From NCBI RefSeq assembly GCF_001042475.2, contig NZ_LECW02000005.1, positions 164,000 to 227,999 on the forward strand: a stretch of 64,000 nt of DNA, read 5' to 3'. Shown piece after piece: positions 9,128 to 18,226 of the stretch. This stretch comes from Bacillus glycinifermentans (lineage in GTDB: Bacteria > Bacillota > Bacilli > Bacillales > Bacillaceae). The notes under the pieces were generated by a model. That model did not search any database. It was not told where the DNA came from and saw nothing but the letters and a program-made list of their open reading frames with translations. Each line of letters opens with the position of its first letter. Position 1 is the first letter of the stretch. The position numbers were made by a program, and so were the translations under genes.

Positions 9128-9733
9128 ATGACATTGGTCATCGGTTTAACCGGTGGTATCGCCAGCGGAAAAAGCACTGTCGCACACATGTTTCAGAAGC
9201 GCGGCATCACGGTTGTCGACGCAGACGTCATTGCGAAAGAAGCCGTCGAAAAGGGAATGCCGGCATATCGAAAAATCGCGGAAACATTCGGGGTGGGCGT
9301 GCTCCTTGACAACGGCGGGATCGACCGGAAAAAACTCGGAGAACTTGTATTTCAAAACGAAGACAAAAGGATGCAATTAAATGCGATCGTCCATCCCGAA
9401 GTAAGAAAAACGATGATCAAAGAGCGGGATAAGGCCATTCAGGCCAGAGAGCGTTTTGTCGTTCTCGATATTCCGCTTTTATACGAAAGCGGGCTTGAGC
9501 ACCTGACAGACAAGGTGCTCGTCGTCTGGGTGCCAAAAGAGCTTCAGCTCGAGCGGCTGATGGAACGGAATTCATTAAGCGAAAAAGAGGCGCTGAATCG
9601 AATTCACGCTCAGCTTTCCCTTGACGAAAAAAAGAAAAAGGCTGACGCCGTGATCGATAACAGTGGCAGTCTGAAGGATACAGAAACACAGCTTCATCAG
9701 CTGCTTGATACATGGTCAAATACTGAAAAGTGA
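9128..9733 (+). CDS. coaE: Dephospho-CoA kinase
   Basis: A 201-residue P-loop kinase for the last step of coenzyme A synthesis, phosphorylating the 3'-hydroxyl of dephospho-CoA. The N-terminus carries [11 protein letters not shown] (Walker A), followed by the conserved [10 protein letters not shown] segment. ATG 9128 is preferred over an upstream in-frame ATG at 9098 because the latter lies inside ytaF and gives a non-homologous extension, while AGAGGGGTG precedes 9128. It is the last gene of the polA unit and is followed by a terminator. Confidence 0.96.
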   Translation: MTLVIGLTGGIASGKSTVAHMFQKRGITVVDADVIAKEAVEKGMPAYRKIAETFGVGVLLDNGGIDRKKLGELVFQNEDKRMQLNAIVHPEVRKTMIKERDKAIQARERFVVLDIPLLYESGLEHLTDKVLVVWVPKELQLERLMERNSLSEKEALNRIHAQLSLDEKKKKADAVIDNSGSLKDTETQLHQLLDTWSNTEK

Positions 9734-9757
9734 GCGCATTTTCGCGCTCACTTTTTT
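9727..9757. terminator. Bidirectional terminator between coaE and pectate lyase
   Basis: AAAAGTGAGCGC and GCGCTCACTTTTTT form a stem with A-rich left and T-rich right flanks, suiting both converging genes. It overlaps the last codons of coaE. Confidence 0.88.
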
Positions 9758-9759
9758 CA

Positions 9760-11247
9760 TTAATCATTTTTAAACTGGCTGTAATTCGCATAATACAGTG
9801 CGGTGCGTTGTGCACCTGCATAGCGTTCGGCAAAATCCTTGGCATTGGCTGCTTTCATCGTCCGATAGCTGTAATCGGATGAAGGTATCCAGTTTGTCTC
9901 AGGCGATTTCTGCCCCTTTATCGCCGGATATGACCCGACATCTTTAAACCAGCCGTCTCCGTAATCGTCCAGTATGCCGCCTTTCTCGCTTCCAGTGCCA
10001 AAGTAATTGGCTTCAGAGTATATTTTGGCCATTGTCGTAATCGTGAAGCCGAGGTGGAAATTGTTGATATAATTATTCTTCACATGAAAATAGCCGTAGC
10101 GCATCAGTCCGGGCGCTCTGACATAGAGATTCTCAAACCGATTGTGGCTGATCGTCATCCGCGGGTATCCATTATATATACTGTGATACTGCTTGCCATC
10201 TTCAGGCCAGCCGAGAATCAGGCCGTACCTGTGGTCTGTAAATTTGCTGTGAGACAGTGTGACGTAATCGGCTTTGGCGCCGACATATAAGAGTTTGTCG
10301 AGATCGTGTCCGTTTGCCGAATAGCTGTGGCCCTGGAATGTGACATGGTCGATCCAGTAGTTTCTTGAATCGGTAATATAGACAGGGATGTCATTGTTTT
10401 CACGAATCGATTGATCATGCGCGATAACCAGATTTTTAAAGATAACGTTGCCCGAGTTTACTTTAGTCTTAAAGTAAACATTGTTCAGCTTATGTTTTTC
10501 AAACGAACCGACAATCGTTTTATTCGCTCCCACCGTCAATACCGTTTTAGCTGAAGCACCGATATTGCTGGAGACGACAATGGTGCGGGGCGTTGAATCT
10601 TCGATATTGGCCTTTAGTTCGCCCAGATTGTTGACATAGACGACTTTTCCAAGCAGGCCGCCGGTTGTGCCTGTTTTCTGTCTGCCGTTCGTTTCCTTTG
10701 CATAGCCTGCGAACCCTTCGAGCCCGTCGCTTGGAAGCTTCCACTTTTGGAGAGAGCTCCCCTTATATTTGGCTAGCTTCACTCCGCTTCCGTTTTGTGT
10801 CAGTGCAAGACTGTTGTTTTGCGCACTGACGATTTTATACGTGATAAAATCACCGTTTCCGTCTTTGTCAGCCCCGATAATGTTCCACAACTCTTCCTTC
10901 CGTGAATTGTCATAGTAGACCACAGCGGGATTGTTGTCTGACAGTGCGTAATGAGCAGGGATGATAATTTTGCCGTTATCCATATTTCTGATTTTAAACT
11001 GTTTGCCGTCGGATGTATCAAGCCTCCACCTTTCTTCCTTTTTCCCGCTCGTCTGTGTTGTTGTAAGCGGTGCGTTGTCCTGATTCCCGATGGGCGTGAT
11101 GTTGAAGCCTGATAAGCTTTCCAGCCTGATCATCTGTTTCGGATAATCTTCGCTTGCCGCAGAAGCGGCCTCTGTGCTGAATACAACATAAATGATAGCC
11201 GCAGCTAAAAAAGAAATGATAAAAGATGTGTTTTTGTTCAGTTTCAT
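9760..11247 (-). CDS. Secreted pectate lyase, polysaccharide lyase family 1, with N-terminal trefoil-like domain
   Basis: A 495-residue exported enzyme that cleaves polygalacturonate by beta-elimination. A signal peptide ends near AASA (28-31). Residues about 38-172 look like a ricin-type beta-trefoil carbohydrate-binding module, with repeated Q/E-x-W ends (EERW, EELW, LQKW). The PL1 right-handed helix follows, with WIDHVTF (298-304), TDHRYGLILG (337-346) and the catalytic RAPGLMRYG (377-385). AAAGGAC precedes the start. It is an accessory gene inserted between coaE and gapB and fits plant polymer degradation together with abnA and the ara genes. Confidence 0.88.
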   Translation of the reverse strand: MKLNKNTSFIISFLAAAIIYVVFSTEAASAASEDYPKQMIRLESLSGFNITPIGNQDNAPLTTTQTSGKKEERWRLDTSDGKQFKIRNMDNGKIIIPAHYALSDNNPAVVYYDNSRKEELWNIIGADKDGNGDFITYKIVSAQNNSLALTQNGSGVKLAKYKGSSLQKWKLPSDGLEGFAGYAKETNGRQKTGTTGGLLGKVVYVNNLGELKANIEDSTPRTIVVSSNIGASAKTVLTVGANKTIVGSFEKHKLNNVYFKTKVNSGNVIFKNLVIAHDQSIRENNDIPVYITDSRNYWIDHVTFQGHSYSANGHDLDKLLYVGAKADYVTLSHSKFTDHRYGLILGWPEDGKQYHSIYNGYPRMTISHNRFENLYVRAPGLMRYGYFHVKNNYINNFHLGFTITTMAKIYSEANYFGTGSEKGGILDDYGDGWFKDVGSYPAIKGQKSPETNWIPSSDYSYRTMKAANAKDFAERYAGAQRTALYYANYSQFKND

Positions 11248-11434
11248 GGATGTCCTTTCTTGAAGACCTGTCTTCTATCATGTGAAAATTTAGCGCCGTT
11301 GGAAATTGTAGCACTTAATATGCAATCGAAATATATGACTTAAGAATTATTTTTCTCAGTCCTTTGGCCGCTTTATTACAAAAGCGCGTAAATTTGCTAT
11401 AAAAGCAACAAATGGTATGGCTAATTGAAAATAA

Positions 11435-11445
11435 TGTGTTATACT
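11435..11445 (+). promoter_or_regulatory. CcpN operator on the gapB promoter
   Basis: TGTGTTATACT matches the CcpN consensus TRTGHYATAYW at all 11 positions and overlaps the presumed -10 TATACT (11440-11445). A degenerate second copy, TTTGCTATAAA, is at 11393-11403. CcpN represses gluconeogenic gapB and pckA on glycolytic carbon in B. subtilis. No convincing -35 is visible 17 bp upstream of TATACT. Confidence 0.72.
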
Positions 11446-11499
11446 TATTTTGAATAAAACACGATATGGAATGACATAAAAATAAGGGGTGTTTGTTTG

Positions 11500-12522
11500 A
11501 TGAAGGTTAAAGTTGCAATAAACGGATTCGGCCGTATCGGCAGAATGGTGTTTAGAAAAGCGATGCTTGATGATCAAATCGATATTGCGGTGATCAACGC
11601 GAGCTACCCGGCGGAAACGCTCGCTCATTTGATAAAGTATGACACAAATCACGGACGGTATGAGCTCGATGTGAAAGCTTGCGGTGATCACCTTTTGGTA
11701 AACGGCAAAAAGGTGCTGCTGACGAGCCAGAGGGATCCGAAGTTTCTTCCGTGGGCGGAGCATGACATCGATATTGTCGTTGAAGCGACCGGGAAGTTTA
11801 ACTCGAAAGAAAAAGCGGAGGCTCATATTGAAGCGGGAGCGAAAAAGGTGATTTTAACGGCGCCCGGAAAAAATGAGGACATTACGATCGTCATGGGCGT
11901 AAATGAAGGTGACTTTGATGCTGAGCGCCATACGATCATCTCGAACGCGTCCTGTACGACGAATTGCCTGGCGCCTGTCGCAAAAGTCCTCGATGATGCG
12001 TTCGGAATCGAAAACGGCCTTGTCACGACTGTACATGCCTTTACAAACGATCAAAAAAACATCGATAATCCGCACAAAGATCTGCGGAGAGCGCGCGCCT
12101 GCGGTTCTTCGATCATTCCGACGACAACCGGCGCAGCAAAAGCGCTGTCGCTCGTCATGCCTCATTTAAAAGGACGAATGCACGGCCTTGCTTTGCGGGT
12201 GCCTGTTCCAAACGTTTCTCTCGTTGATCTTGTAGCGGATTTAAAAAGCGATGTAACGGCCGAGGACATCAATGAGGCGTTCCGCATGGCGGCGGCGGGT
12301 TCCATGGCCGGGATTATCGATGTATGCGATGAGCCGCTCGTGTCTTCGGACTTTAATACAAATCCGTTTTCAGCAGTTATTGACAGCCTGTCAACGATGG
12401 TGCTTGAAAACAGGAAAATGAAAGTGCTTGCATGGTATGACAATGAATGGGGATATTCGTGCAGAGTCGTCGATCTCATCAGATACGTTGCGTCGAGAAT
12501 GAAACATCCATCAGCTGTATAA
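11500..12522 (+). CDS. gapB: Glyceraldehyde-3-phosphate dehydrogenase, gluconeogenic
   Basis: A 340-residue GAPDH used in the gluconeogenic direction, typically NADP-linked. NAD(P)-binding GFGRIGR opens the protein and the catalytic cysteine in SNASCTTNC is residue 152. ATG 11500 is preferred over the in-frame TTG one codon earlier; AAGGGGTG lies upstream and the length matches B. subtilis GapB. A perfect CcpN operator lies in the promoter. No terminator is seen before speD, so gapB-speD readthrough is likely. Confidence 0.95.
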   Translation: MKVKVAINGFGRIGRMVFRKAMLDDQIDIAVINASYPAETLAHLIKYDTNHGRYELDVKACGDHLLVNGKKVLLTSQRDPKFLPWAEHDIDIVVEATGKFNSKEKAEAHIEAGAKKVILTAPGKNEDITIVMGVNEGDFDAERHTIISNASCTTNCLAPVAKVLDDAFGIENGLVTTVHAFTNDQKNIDNPHKDLRRARACGSSIIPTTTGAAKALSLVMPHLKGRMHGLALRVPVPNVSLVDLVADLKSDVTAEDINEAFRMAAAGSMAGIIDVCDEPLVSSDFNTNPFSAVIDSLSTMVLENRKMKVLAWYDNEWGYSCRVVDLIRYVASRMKHPSAV

Positions 12523-12574
12523 AATAAGAGCATGGACGGATAAAAATAAAAACCCCTTAACCATCAAAACCGCC

Positions 12575-12603
12575 TTGCAAAAAATATTCAAACAAAGTAT
12601 ACT
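12575..12603 (+). promoter_or_regulatory. Sigma-A promoter of speD
   Basis: TTGCAA (12575-12580), 17 bp, TATACT (12598-12603). The predicted start near 12610 leaves a 5' leader of roughly 138 nt before the speD ATG. Confidence 0.78.
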
Positions 12604-12609
12604 ATTTTT

Positions 12610-12747
12610 CGTGAACTTCTAGTCGTGAGCGCTTCGGCATTACTTAAAGGGTTAGGACCTCTCCGGACTAACTTTCCCCCGTGGTAAATGACCGGTTTAG
12701 TTGCTTGGAAATTCACTTTTTAATTCTTGTTAAGGGGGGTCCATGCT
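12610..12747 (+). promoter_or_regulatory. Long 5' leader of speD, possible structured RNA
   Basis: This untranslated stretch contains a hairpin with GTTAG (12651-12655) pairing with CTAAC (12668-12672), extended by AAA/TTT outside, and C- and G-rich patches. It has no T-rich terminator, so any control would act on translation or RNA stability. It matches no riboswitch I can name with confidence. Confidence 0.3.
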
Positions 12748-13134
12748 ATGGAAACAATGGGGCGTCACGTCATCTCCGAACTGTGGGGATGCGATTTTGA
12801 TAAGCTGAATGACATGGATTTTATTGAAAAAACGTTCGTAAATGCTGCACTGAAATCAGGTGCTGAGGTGCGGGAAGTTGCGTTTCATAAGTTTGCGCCG
12901 CAAGGTGTAAGCGGGGTTGTCATTATTTCTGAATCTCACCTGACCATCCACAGCTTTCCTGAACACGGATATGCCAGCATTGATGTTTATACTTGCGGAG
13001 ATTTAGATCCGAACATTGCTGCGGATTACATCGCAGAAGAATTAAGAGCGGAAACAAGAGAGAATATCGAAATACCAAGAGGCATGGGGCCTGTACAGAT
13101 CAAGCAGGCAAAAGCCAAAGCACAGGCGCTTTAA
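12748..13134 (+). CDS. speD: S-adenosylmethionine decarboxylase proenzyme
   Basis: A 128-residue prokaryotic-type AdoMet decarboxylase supplying aminopropyl groups for spermidine. The proenzyme self-cleaves at the Glu-Ser bond in SESHLTIHS; Ser63 becomes the pyruvoyl group. ATG 12748 has AAGGGGGG 8 nt upstream; the longer upstream frame from 12727 starts inside the ribosome-site region and is rejected. It is preceded by its own promoter and a long leader and followed by a terminator. Confidence 0.95.
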   Translation: METMGRHVISELWGCDFDKLNDMDFIEKTFVNAALKSGAEVREVAFHKFAPQGVSGVVIISESHLTIHSFPEHGYASIDVYTCGDLDPNIAADYIAEELRAETRENIEIPRGMGPVQIKQAKAKAQAL

Positions 13135-13144
13135 TGCCTTTTAA

Positions 13145-13194
13145 GAGGAGCCGGATGAAAAAGCGAAAACCGCTTTTTAGATCCGCTCCTTTTT
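13145..13194 (+). terminator. Terminator after speD
   Basis: A long interrupted hairpin: AGGAGC/GCTCCT, GGAT/ATCC and AAAAAGCG/CGCTTTTT arms around an AAAAC loop, followed by five T. Confidence 0.85.
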
Positions 13195-13242
13195 CATTTC
13201 CTGCAAAATGTTGCCCGTATTCTTTTGCCATTTTGTTTTCTC

Positions 13243-13271
13243 TTGGAAATAGAGAGTTTTTTTAATAAAAT
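13243..13271 (+). promoter_or_regulatory. Sigma-A promoter of ytcF-nrdR
   Basis: TTGGAA (13243-13248), a 17-bp spacer and TAAAAT (13266-13271), 32 bp before the ytcF start. Confidence 0.7.
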
Positions 13272-13302
13272 ATAGAGAAGAAAGGCAAAGGGGATATGGA
13301 AT

Positions 13303-13686
13303 ATGAGCGTTTTCCAAAAGGTTCAGGGATTTTTTTCGACCCATGCCGAAACGTCCGACCATCATCATTTGGACGAGCTGAAGAGCCGTTACTATAAAGC
13401 GACTGCTAAACAGGCCCTGGAAGCCGTAGCAGAAATGCTGGACGGAATGCGCGGCTGCACCGTGACTTCGGTGTCGGAAGAAAGAGGGGAAATAAGCGCA
13501 GAGGTTACAAAGCCGAAAAAGGCTTTTTTGGTGGCGACTGTCGTATCGATCCGCCCTTTTGAGACAGCGGTAGATTTTAATGTATCGACGGAAACGGTTA
13601 TGCCGACTGATTTTGGATACAGCCGCAGCATGGTTTCGTCGGTTTATCGGGAATTGGACCGAAAGCTGGCTCCTGCTGTAAAATGA
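13303..13686 (+). CDS. ytcF: Conserved cytosolic protein YtcF, function unknown
   Basis: A 127-residue soluble protein without signal or membrane segment. The N-terminus has a histidine-rich ETSDHHHLDEL stretch and the middle is a mixed alpha/beta region rich in charged residues. I recognise it by position between speD and nrdR, where B. subtilis carries ytcF; no catalytic motif is visible. It shares an upstream promoter with nrdR, whose ATG is 25 bp after its stop codon. The symbol rests on synteny and recall. Confidence 0.7.
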   Translation: MSVFQKVQGFFSTHAETSDHHHLDELKSRYYKATAKQALEAVAEMLDGMRGCTVTSVSEERGEISAEVTKPKKAFLVATVVSIRPFETAVDFNVSTETVMPTDFGYSRSMVSSVYRELDRKLAPAVK

Positions 13687-13711
13687 AACAACTGAATAGG
13701 GAGCTGAAAAA

Positions 13712-14170
13712 ATGAAATGTCCAGCGTGTCAGCATAATGGGACGAGGGTTTTGGACTCCCGTCCCGTTGATGAAAGCAGATCGATTCGCAGAAGACGCGA
13801 ATGCGAATCTTGCAGTTACAGGTTTACAACATTTGAAAAGGTGGAAGAAATTCCGCTGATCGTCGTTAAAAAAGAAGGAATCCGTGAAGAATTCAGCCGG
13901 GAGAAGATGCTCCGCGGCTTGATCAAAGCGTGCGAAAAGCGGCCTGTCGCTTTAAAGCAGCTTGAAGATATTTGCTTTGAAATCGAAAAAGAGCTTAGAA
14001 ACCAAGGCGTTTCAGAAGTGAAAAGCGAGAATATCGGCGAAATGGTGATGGACCGCCTGGCGAAAATCGATGAGGTCGCATACGTCAGATTTGCGTCGGT
14101 ATACCGCCAGTTTAAGGATATCAACGTGTTTATCGAGGAACTGAAAGATTTAATAAAGAAAGAACGGTAA
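13712..14170 (+). CDS. nrdR: Transcriptional repressor NrdR
   Basis: A 152-residue regulator of ribonucleotide reductase genes. The N-terminal zinc ribbon has CPAC and CESC pairs (Cys 3, 6, 31, 34) with the basic [10 protein letters not shown] segment between them. An ATP-cone domain (about 49-139) senses dATP/ATP, beginning with VVKKEG and REEFSREKM. The ribosome site is AGGGAG. A short terminator follows, separating it from dnaB-dnaI although order is conserved. Confidence 0.96.
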   Translation: MKCPACQHNGTRVLDSRPVDESRSIRRRRECESCSYRFTTFEKVEEIPLIVVKKEGIREEFSREKMLRGLIKACEKRPVALKQLEDICFEIEKELRNQGVSEVKSENIGEMVMDRLAKIDEVAYVRFASVYRQFKDINVFIEELKDLIKKER

Positions 14171-14198
14171 AGAGCTGAAAACTTGATGCAGCTCTTTT
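14171..14198 (+). terminator. Terminator after nrdR
   Basis: AGAGCTG (14171-14177) pairs with CAGCTCT, followed by TTTT. The T-run is short, so partial readthrough into dnaB is possible. Confidence 0.7.
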
Positions 14199-14286
14199 CT
14201 CATGACAAAAATCGCGGGCGGATGATGCTGTCCGAAAAAAGGTGTAAAATGAGGACAAGAAACAAATTGGAAGGTTGACAATCGAT

Positions 14287-15693
14287 ATGAGTAATTACTG
14301 GAAAGATTTGCTTCCCGTTGATCCTTACGTCGTCAAGAGCCACGGGCTGCTTCAGGAGTTGGACCGGCAAATTGTCACCCTTTTGTATCAGCCTTTGATC
14401 GGGTCTTTCTCGCTCAGCCTGTTTTTTACGCTCTGGGGAGAGCTTGAGCAAAACAGGATATGGGGGAACAGCTCGACCCACAGGCAGCTGATGGGGACGA
14501 TGCAGGCCAGCCTGAAAACGATTCACGCCGAAAAGGAAAAACTTGAGGGGATCGGACTGCTGAAGACATATGTAAAAGAAACGGAGCAGGAACGCTTATT
14601 TATATACGAATTGATCCCGCCGCTCAGACCGGACGAGTTCTTTCAGGACGGAATGCTGAATGTGTTTTTGTACAACCGCGTCGGAAAAGCGCGGTTCCAG
14701 CAGCTGAAAGATTATTTTTCTCATCCGTCAGTGCCACAAGAGGCGCGTGATGTCACGCGCTCGTTCAACGAAGTCTTTGCCGCCGTGCAGCCGAGCGAAT
14801 GGAAGCTGTCGGATGATATGGCGGAAGCTATGAAGCTTGCGGATGACCGGGAATATACAAAAGAGGGGCAAAGCAAGCCGGTCGCGGTGACAGACGACGC
14901 GTTTGATTATCAGCTGTTTCTGGCAGGGCTGTCCGAAACGCTGATTCCGAGAAAGGCGCTGACAGGCCAAGTAAAAGAAACGATTAAAAAACTTGCTTTT
15001 CTCTATGGAATCGAGCCGCTCGATATGCAGAACGTCGTCATGTCAGCCGTTGACGAACATGATATGATCACGACGGAAGCGCTGAGGAAAGCGGCGAGCG
15101 ACTGGTATCAGATCGAAAGAAACGGCCTGCTGCCTGAGCTTGTCGACAAAGTGCAGCCGCTCAGGCTGCGCGAGCATACGAATGAACAGCCGGCGTCAAA
15201 GGAAGAAACGTTGATCGCCCTTTTGGAACAGGTGTCCCCGAGAAAACTGCTCCAGGATATCGCGGGAGGGGCGGAGCCTTCCAAAGCCGATTTAAAAATC
15301 ATCGAAGAAATCATGCTTGACCAAAAGCTTGAGCCGGGCGTCATCAATGTCCTGATTTATTATGTCATGCTCCGGACCGACATGAAGCTTTCGAAAAACT
15401 ACATTCAAAAAATCGCTTCCCATTGGGCAAGAAAAAAAGTGCAGACGGTAAGGGAAGCGATGAAGCTCGCAAAAGAAGAAAACCGTCAATATCTCGAATG
15501 GGCGGAAGGAAAGAAAAAGCAGGGTAATAAAAAAGTCATCAGGGAAGAAAAACTGCCGGATTGGCTGCAAAACGAGGCGGCTGAAGCCCTGCCTAAGGGT
15601 GAGCAGACTGCGGCAAGCAAGGAAGATTTTGAATTGCAAAAGCAAAAACTGCTCGAAGAAGTAAAAAACCTGAGAAACCATTCCCCCCTTTAA
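14287..15693 (+). CDS. dnaB: Replication initiation and membrane attachment protein DnaB
   Basis: A 468-residue helicase-loading co-factor of Gram-positive bacteria (not the E. coli DnaB helicase). With DnaD and DnaI it loads the replicative helicase at oriC and during restart. Two DnaB/DnaD-type domains are expected; the conserved YYVML and YIQKIASHWARKKV motif of the second domain is visible near residue 355-390. ATG 14287 gives the homologous N-terminus SNYWKDLLPVDPYVV; the in-frame TTG at 14275 directly abuts the GGAAGG site. dnaI follows within 21 bp. Confidence 0.93.
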   Translation: MSNYWKDLLPVDPYVVKSHGLLQELDRQIVTLLYQPLIGSFSLSLFFTLWGELEQNRIWGNSSTHRQLMGTMQASLKTIHAEKEKLEGIGLLKTYVKETEQERLFIYELIPPLRPDEFFQDGMLNVFLYNRVGKARFQQLKDYFSHPSVPQEARDVTRSFNEVFAAVQPSEWKLSDDMAEAMKLADDREYTKEGQSKPVAVTDDAFDYQLFLAGLSETLIPRKALTGQVKETIKKLAFLYGIEPLDMQNVVMSAVDEHDMITTEALRKAASDWYQIERNGLLPELVDKVQPLRLREHTNEQPASKEETLIALLEQVSPRKLLQDIAGGAEPSKADLKIIEEIMLDQKLEPGVINVLIYYVMLRTDMKLSKNYIQKIASHWARKKVQTVREAMKLAKEENRQYLEWAEGKKKQGNKKVIREEKLPDWLQNEAAEALPKGEQTAASKEDFELQKQKLLEEVKNLRNHSPL

Positions 15694-15713
15694 AAGTGAG
15701 GTGAACAAGAGGT

Positions 15714-16646
15714 ATGGAGCCGATTAAACGAGCTTTACAAGGCGTGACGACGAGGCCTGATTTCCAAAAGCGCCTTGAGGATATGAAGAAAAAAGTCCTT
15801 TCCGACCATGATGTTCAGGAATTTCTGAAAACGCACCGGACGGAAGTGGACGAAAGAATGATTGAGAGAAGCTTGAACAAGCTGTATGAATTTACGCATC
15901 AAAGCAAAGCATGCAGCGGCTGTCCAAGCCTGAAAGAATGTAAAAACCTGATTCAGGGCTTTTATCCAAAGCTTGTGCTGAACGGAAAAACGATTGACGT
16001 TCAGTATGACACATGCCCTGAAAAGCGAAAAGCCGATGAAAGGGAAAGGCAGCGTTCATTAATCAAAAGCATCTACATTCAAAAGGATCTATTGGAAGCT
16101 ACATTTGCTGATATTGACGGAGACGATCCGAGCAGGCTGAAAGTTCTTCAGCTTGCGACTGAATTCTTCCATGACTATAATGAGACGGGAAAGGGAAAAG
16201 GAATTTATATCCATGGGAGATTCGGCGTCGGCAAAACCTTTATGCTGGCGGCCATTGCCAATGAGCTTGCTTCAAAGGACCATCCGTCGATTCTCGTTTA
16301 TGTTCCCGAGTTTGTCAGGGAGCTGAAAAACGCGATTCACGACCAATCATTGGAGGAAAAGCTGGATATGGTGAAATCCACGCCGGTCCTCTTGCTGGAC
16401 GATATCGGAGCAGAGTCCATGTCAAGCTGGGTCAGGGATGAAGTGATCGGCACGATTCTTCAGCACAGAATGGCTCAGCAGCTGCCGACGTTTTTCTCTT
16501 CAAACTTTGACCCGGATGAGCTGAAGCATCATTTTACGTATTCCCAAAGAGGGGAAAAAGAAGATGTAAAGGCGGCAAGGCTGATGGAACGTGTGCTGTA
16601 CCTGGCTACGCCCATCCGTCTTGATGGAAAGAACCGCCGCCAATAA
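15714..16646 (+). CDS. dnaI: Primosomal protein DnaI, helicase loader
   Basis: A 310-residue AAA+ ATPase that loads the DnaC replicative helicase. The N-terminal domain has a zinc-binding set of cysteines in CSGCPSLKEC and a later CPEK. The ATPase domain shows Walker A GRFGVGKT (around 166-173) and Walker B LLLDDIGAE, then the SNFDPDELKHHF region. GTGAGGTG precedes ATG 15714. It is cotranscribed with dnaB. Confidence 0.96.
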   Translation: MEPIKRALQGVTTRPDFQKRLEDMKKKVLSDHDVQEFLKTHRTEVDERMIERSLNKLYEFTHQSKACSGCPSLKECKNLIQGFYPKLVLNGKTIDVQYDTCPEKRKADERERQRSLIKSIYIQKDLLEATFADIDGDDPSRLKVLQLATEFFHDYNETGKGKGIYIHGRFGVGKTFMLAAIANELASKDHPSILVYVPEFVRELKNAIHDQSLEEKLDMVKSTPVLLLDDIGAESMSSWVRDEVIGTILQHRMAQQLPTFFSSNFDPDELKHHFTYSQRGEKEDVKAARLMERVLYLATPIRLDGKNRRQ

Positions 16647-16673
16647 TTTCCTTTCATACCAGGAGATGAGGAT

Positions 16674-17306
16674 ATGCCGAAAAAAGCCCTCGTGAAGTGG
16701 GCGGCGGTGCTGGCGATAGCGGCTGCCGGATTGTGGTTTAACGCAAAGTACCTCAATCTGAATCCCCGACATATCAGGGAAGGTGTTCTATCCTTCGGCG
16801 TTTTCGCCCCGCTCATGTATATCGGATTATTAATGGTCAGGCCGTTTTTGCTTCTGCCCGCCTCCGTTTTTGCCGTAGGCGGCGGACTCGCATTCGGCCC
16901 GATCTTTGGATCTCTGTATTCTTTTATAGGAGCCGCCGGCGGAGCGTTTTTATCGTTTGCCGTTGCATACAAGCTCGGCGGAGACGTGAAAAACATGCCT
17001 TTGAAGCTTGATGCGTTCCGCGCTTTCTTGCAAAAAAACGGTTTTTTCAGCATTTTGCTTTTACGGCTTGCACCGATCCACTTTGATGCGGTCAGCTATG
17101 CGGCCGGCGTATCAAAAGTAAAACCGCTGTCGTATTTGGCGGCCACGGCTGCGGGCATTATCCCAGGAACCGTTATTTTAAACGCGCTCGGATCGAGCAT
17201 CATGTCCGGAGACCTCCTGGCGATTTCGGTGATGGCCGCAATCTACCTTCTTTTTATCACTGTTCCGCTCTTGTTCAGAAAAAAAGTGCAGGAGCTGCTT
17301 GATTAA
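16674..17306 (+). CDS. ytxB: TVP38/DedA-type membrane protein YtxB
   Basis: A 210-residue membrane protein of the TVP38/TMEM64 (SNARE-associated/DedA-like) group, with hydrophobic spans near 7-25, 43-65, 70-100, 128-150, 156-175 and 180-200. The conserved LLLRLAPIHFD...YAAG motif around residues 124-145 supports the assignment. Members are implicated in lipid scrambling, but this role is not shown for YtxB. AGGAGATGAGG precedes ATG 16674, 27 bp after dnaI. Confidence 0.85.
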   Translation: MPKKALVKWAAVLAIAAAGLWFNAKYLNLNPRHIREGVLSFGVFAPLMYIGLLMVRPFLLLPASVFAVGGGLAFGPIFGSLYSFIGAAGGAFLSFAVAYKLGGDVKNMPLKLDAFRAFLQKNGFFSILLLRLAPIHFDAVSYAAGVSKVKPLSYLAATAAGIIPGTVILNALGSSIMSGDLLAISVMAAIYLLFITVPLLFRKKVQELLD

Positions 17307-17383
17307 AGGCTTATCCTTTTTTTACGTCTATTTTAGTTGTCCCCCCCATATACATGTACCAGATGTTGTTAGGGGGGACAAAC

Positions 17384-18226
17384 ATGCTCGAAATTACATT
17401 TGAAGATGATTATGATACAGCCGCGTTTTTGCATCTCCTTCGCAATGCGGATGAAAACCGGCATATCAAGATTCACGAGGCGCCAGGGAAGATCGGAATT
17501 GAAAAGACCCATTCCTCTGTCAGTATTCAGGAATACATCCAGCCGATTCTGACGAGATTTTTTACAGAGTGCAAAGAAGACGAATACATGCTTTCGGTCA
17601 TTGAAGGCGATTACTATTTTTTGGACCGGGATGAGCAGCAGCAGATTCTGCAACTGGCCCACAGCATCATGGAGGGGGAGCTCGAAGGTCTTCCGCTTAA
17701 TCATGATGATACCCCTCGCGAATATTTCATCGAGCAGGAGCTCAAGACGATCTGTCTTGAAGAAAACGTCTTTTCGATCCGCTCCTTCATGACGTTCCGG
17801 CTCGGGAAATATTATGAGCGACTAAAAGGGTATGTCGAGGCGGCGATCGATGAATACAAAATGGAACAGGAATATCAGACGTTCATTCAATCGCTGAGAG
17901 ACTACGTGACGAGGAAAGAGCCGGTACTCGATCATGTGCGCATCGTGCATGACGGCCATTTCGTATTGTGGGAATTGAAATATATTTCAGAGCGGGAACA
18001 AAAAAAATACATAGACAGGCGGTTCGTGAGAGAACACCCGATGTATATCGATTCCCATCTGCTCGCTCCGCTCGTGTCGATCGCTCCGAAAAAAATCGAC
18101 CTGTATACGAAAAACAGCGAGCATGCCATGGTGCAGACGATCCAAAATATTTTCCAGGAACGGGTCCGGATTTTTTCACTTGAATCCTTTCATCCGCAGG
18201 AAAACATTTTGGAAGAGCGTTCTTGA
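17384..18226 (+). CDS. ytxC: Putative sporulation protein YtxC
   Basis: A 280-residue soluble acidic protein of the YtxC family found in spore formers; its molecular function is unknown. No catalytic motif or membrane segment is visible. Start 17384 is chosen over an in-frame ATG at 17354 because AGGGGGGAC sits 5 nt before it and the homologous protein begins MLEITFEDDY. The last codons overlap the -35 of the thrS promoter. Confidence 0.85.
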   Translation: MLEITFEDDYDTAAFLHLLRNADENRHIKIHEAPGKIGIEKTHSSVSIQEYIQPILTRFFTECKEDEYMLSVIEGDYYFLDRDEQQQILQLAHSIMEGELEGLPLNHDDTPREYFIEQELKTICLEENVFSIRSFMTFRLGKYYERLKGYVEAAIDEYKMEQEYQTFIQSLRDYVTRKEPVLDHVRIVHDGHFVLWELKYISEREQKKYIDRRFVREHPMYIDSHLLAPLVSIAPKKIDLYTKNSEHAMVQTIQNIFQERVRIFSLESFHPQENILEERS

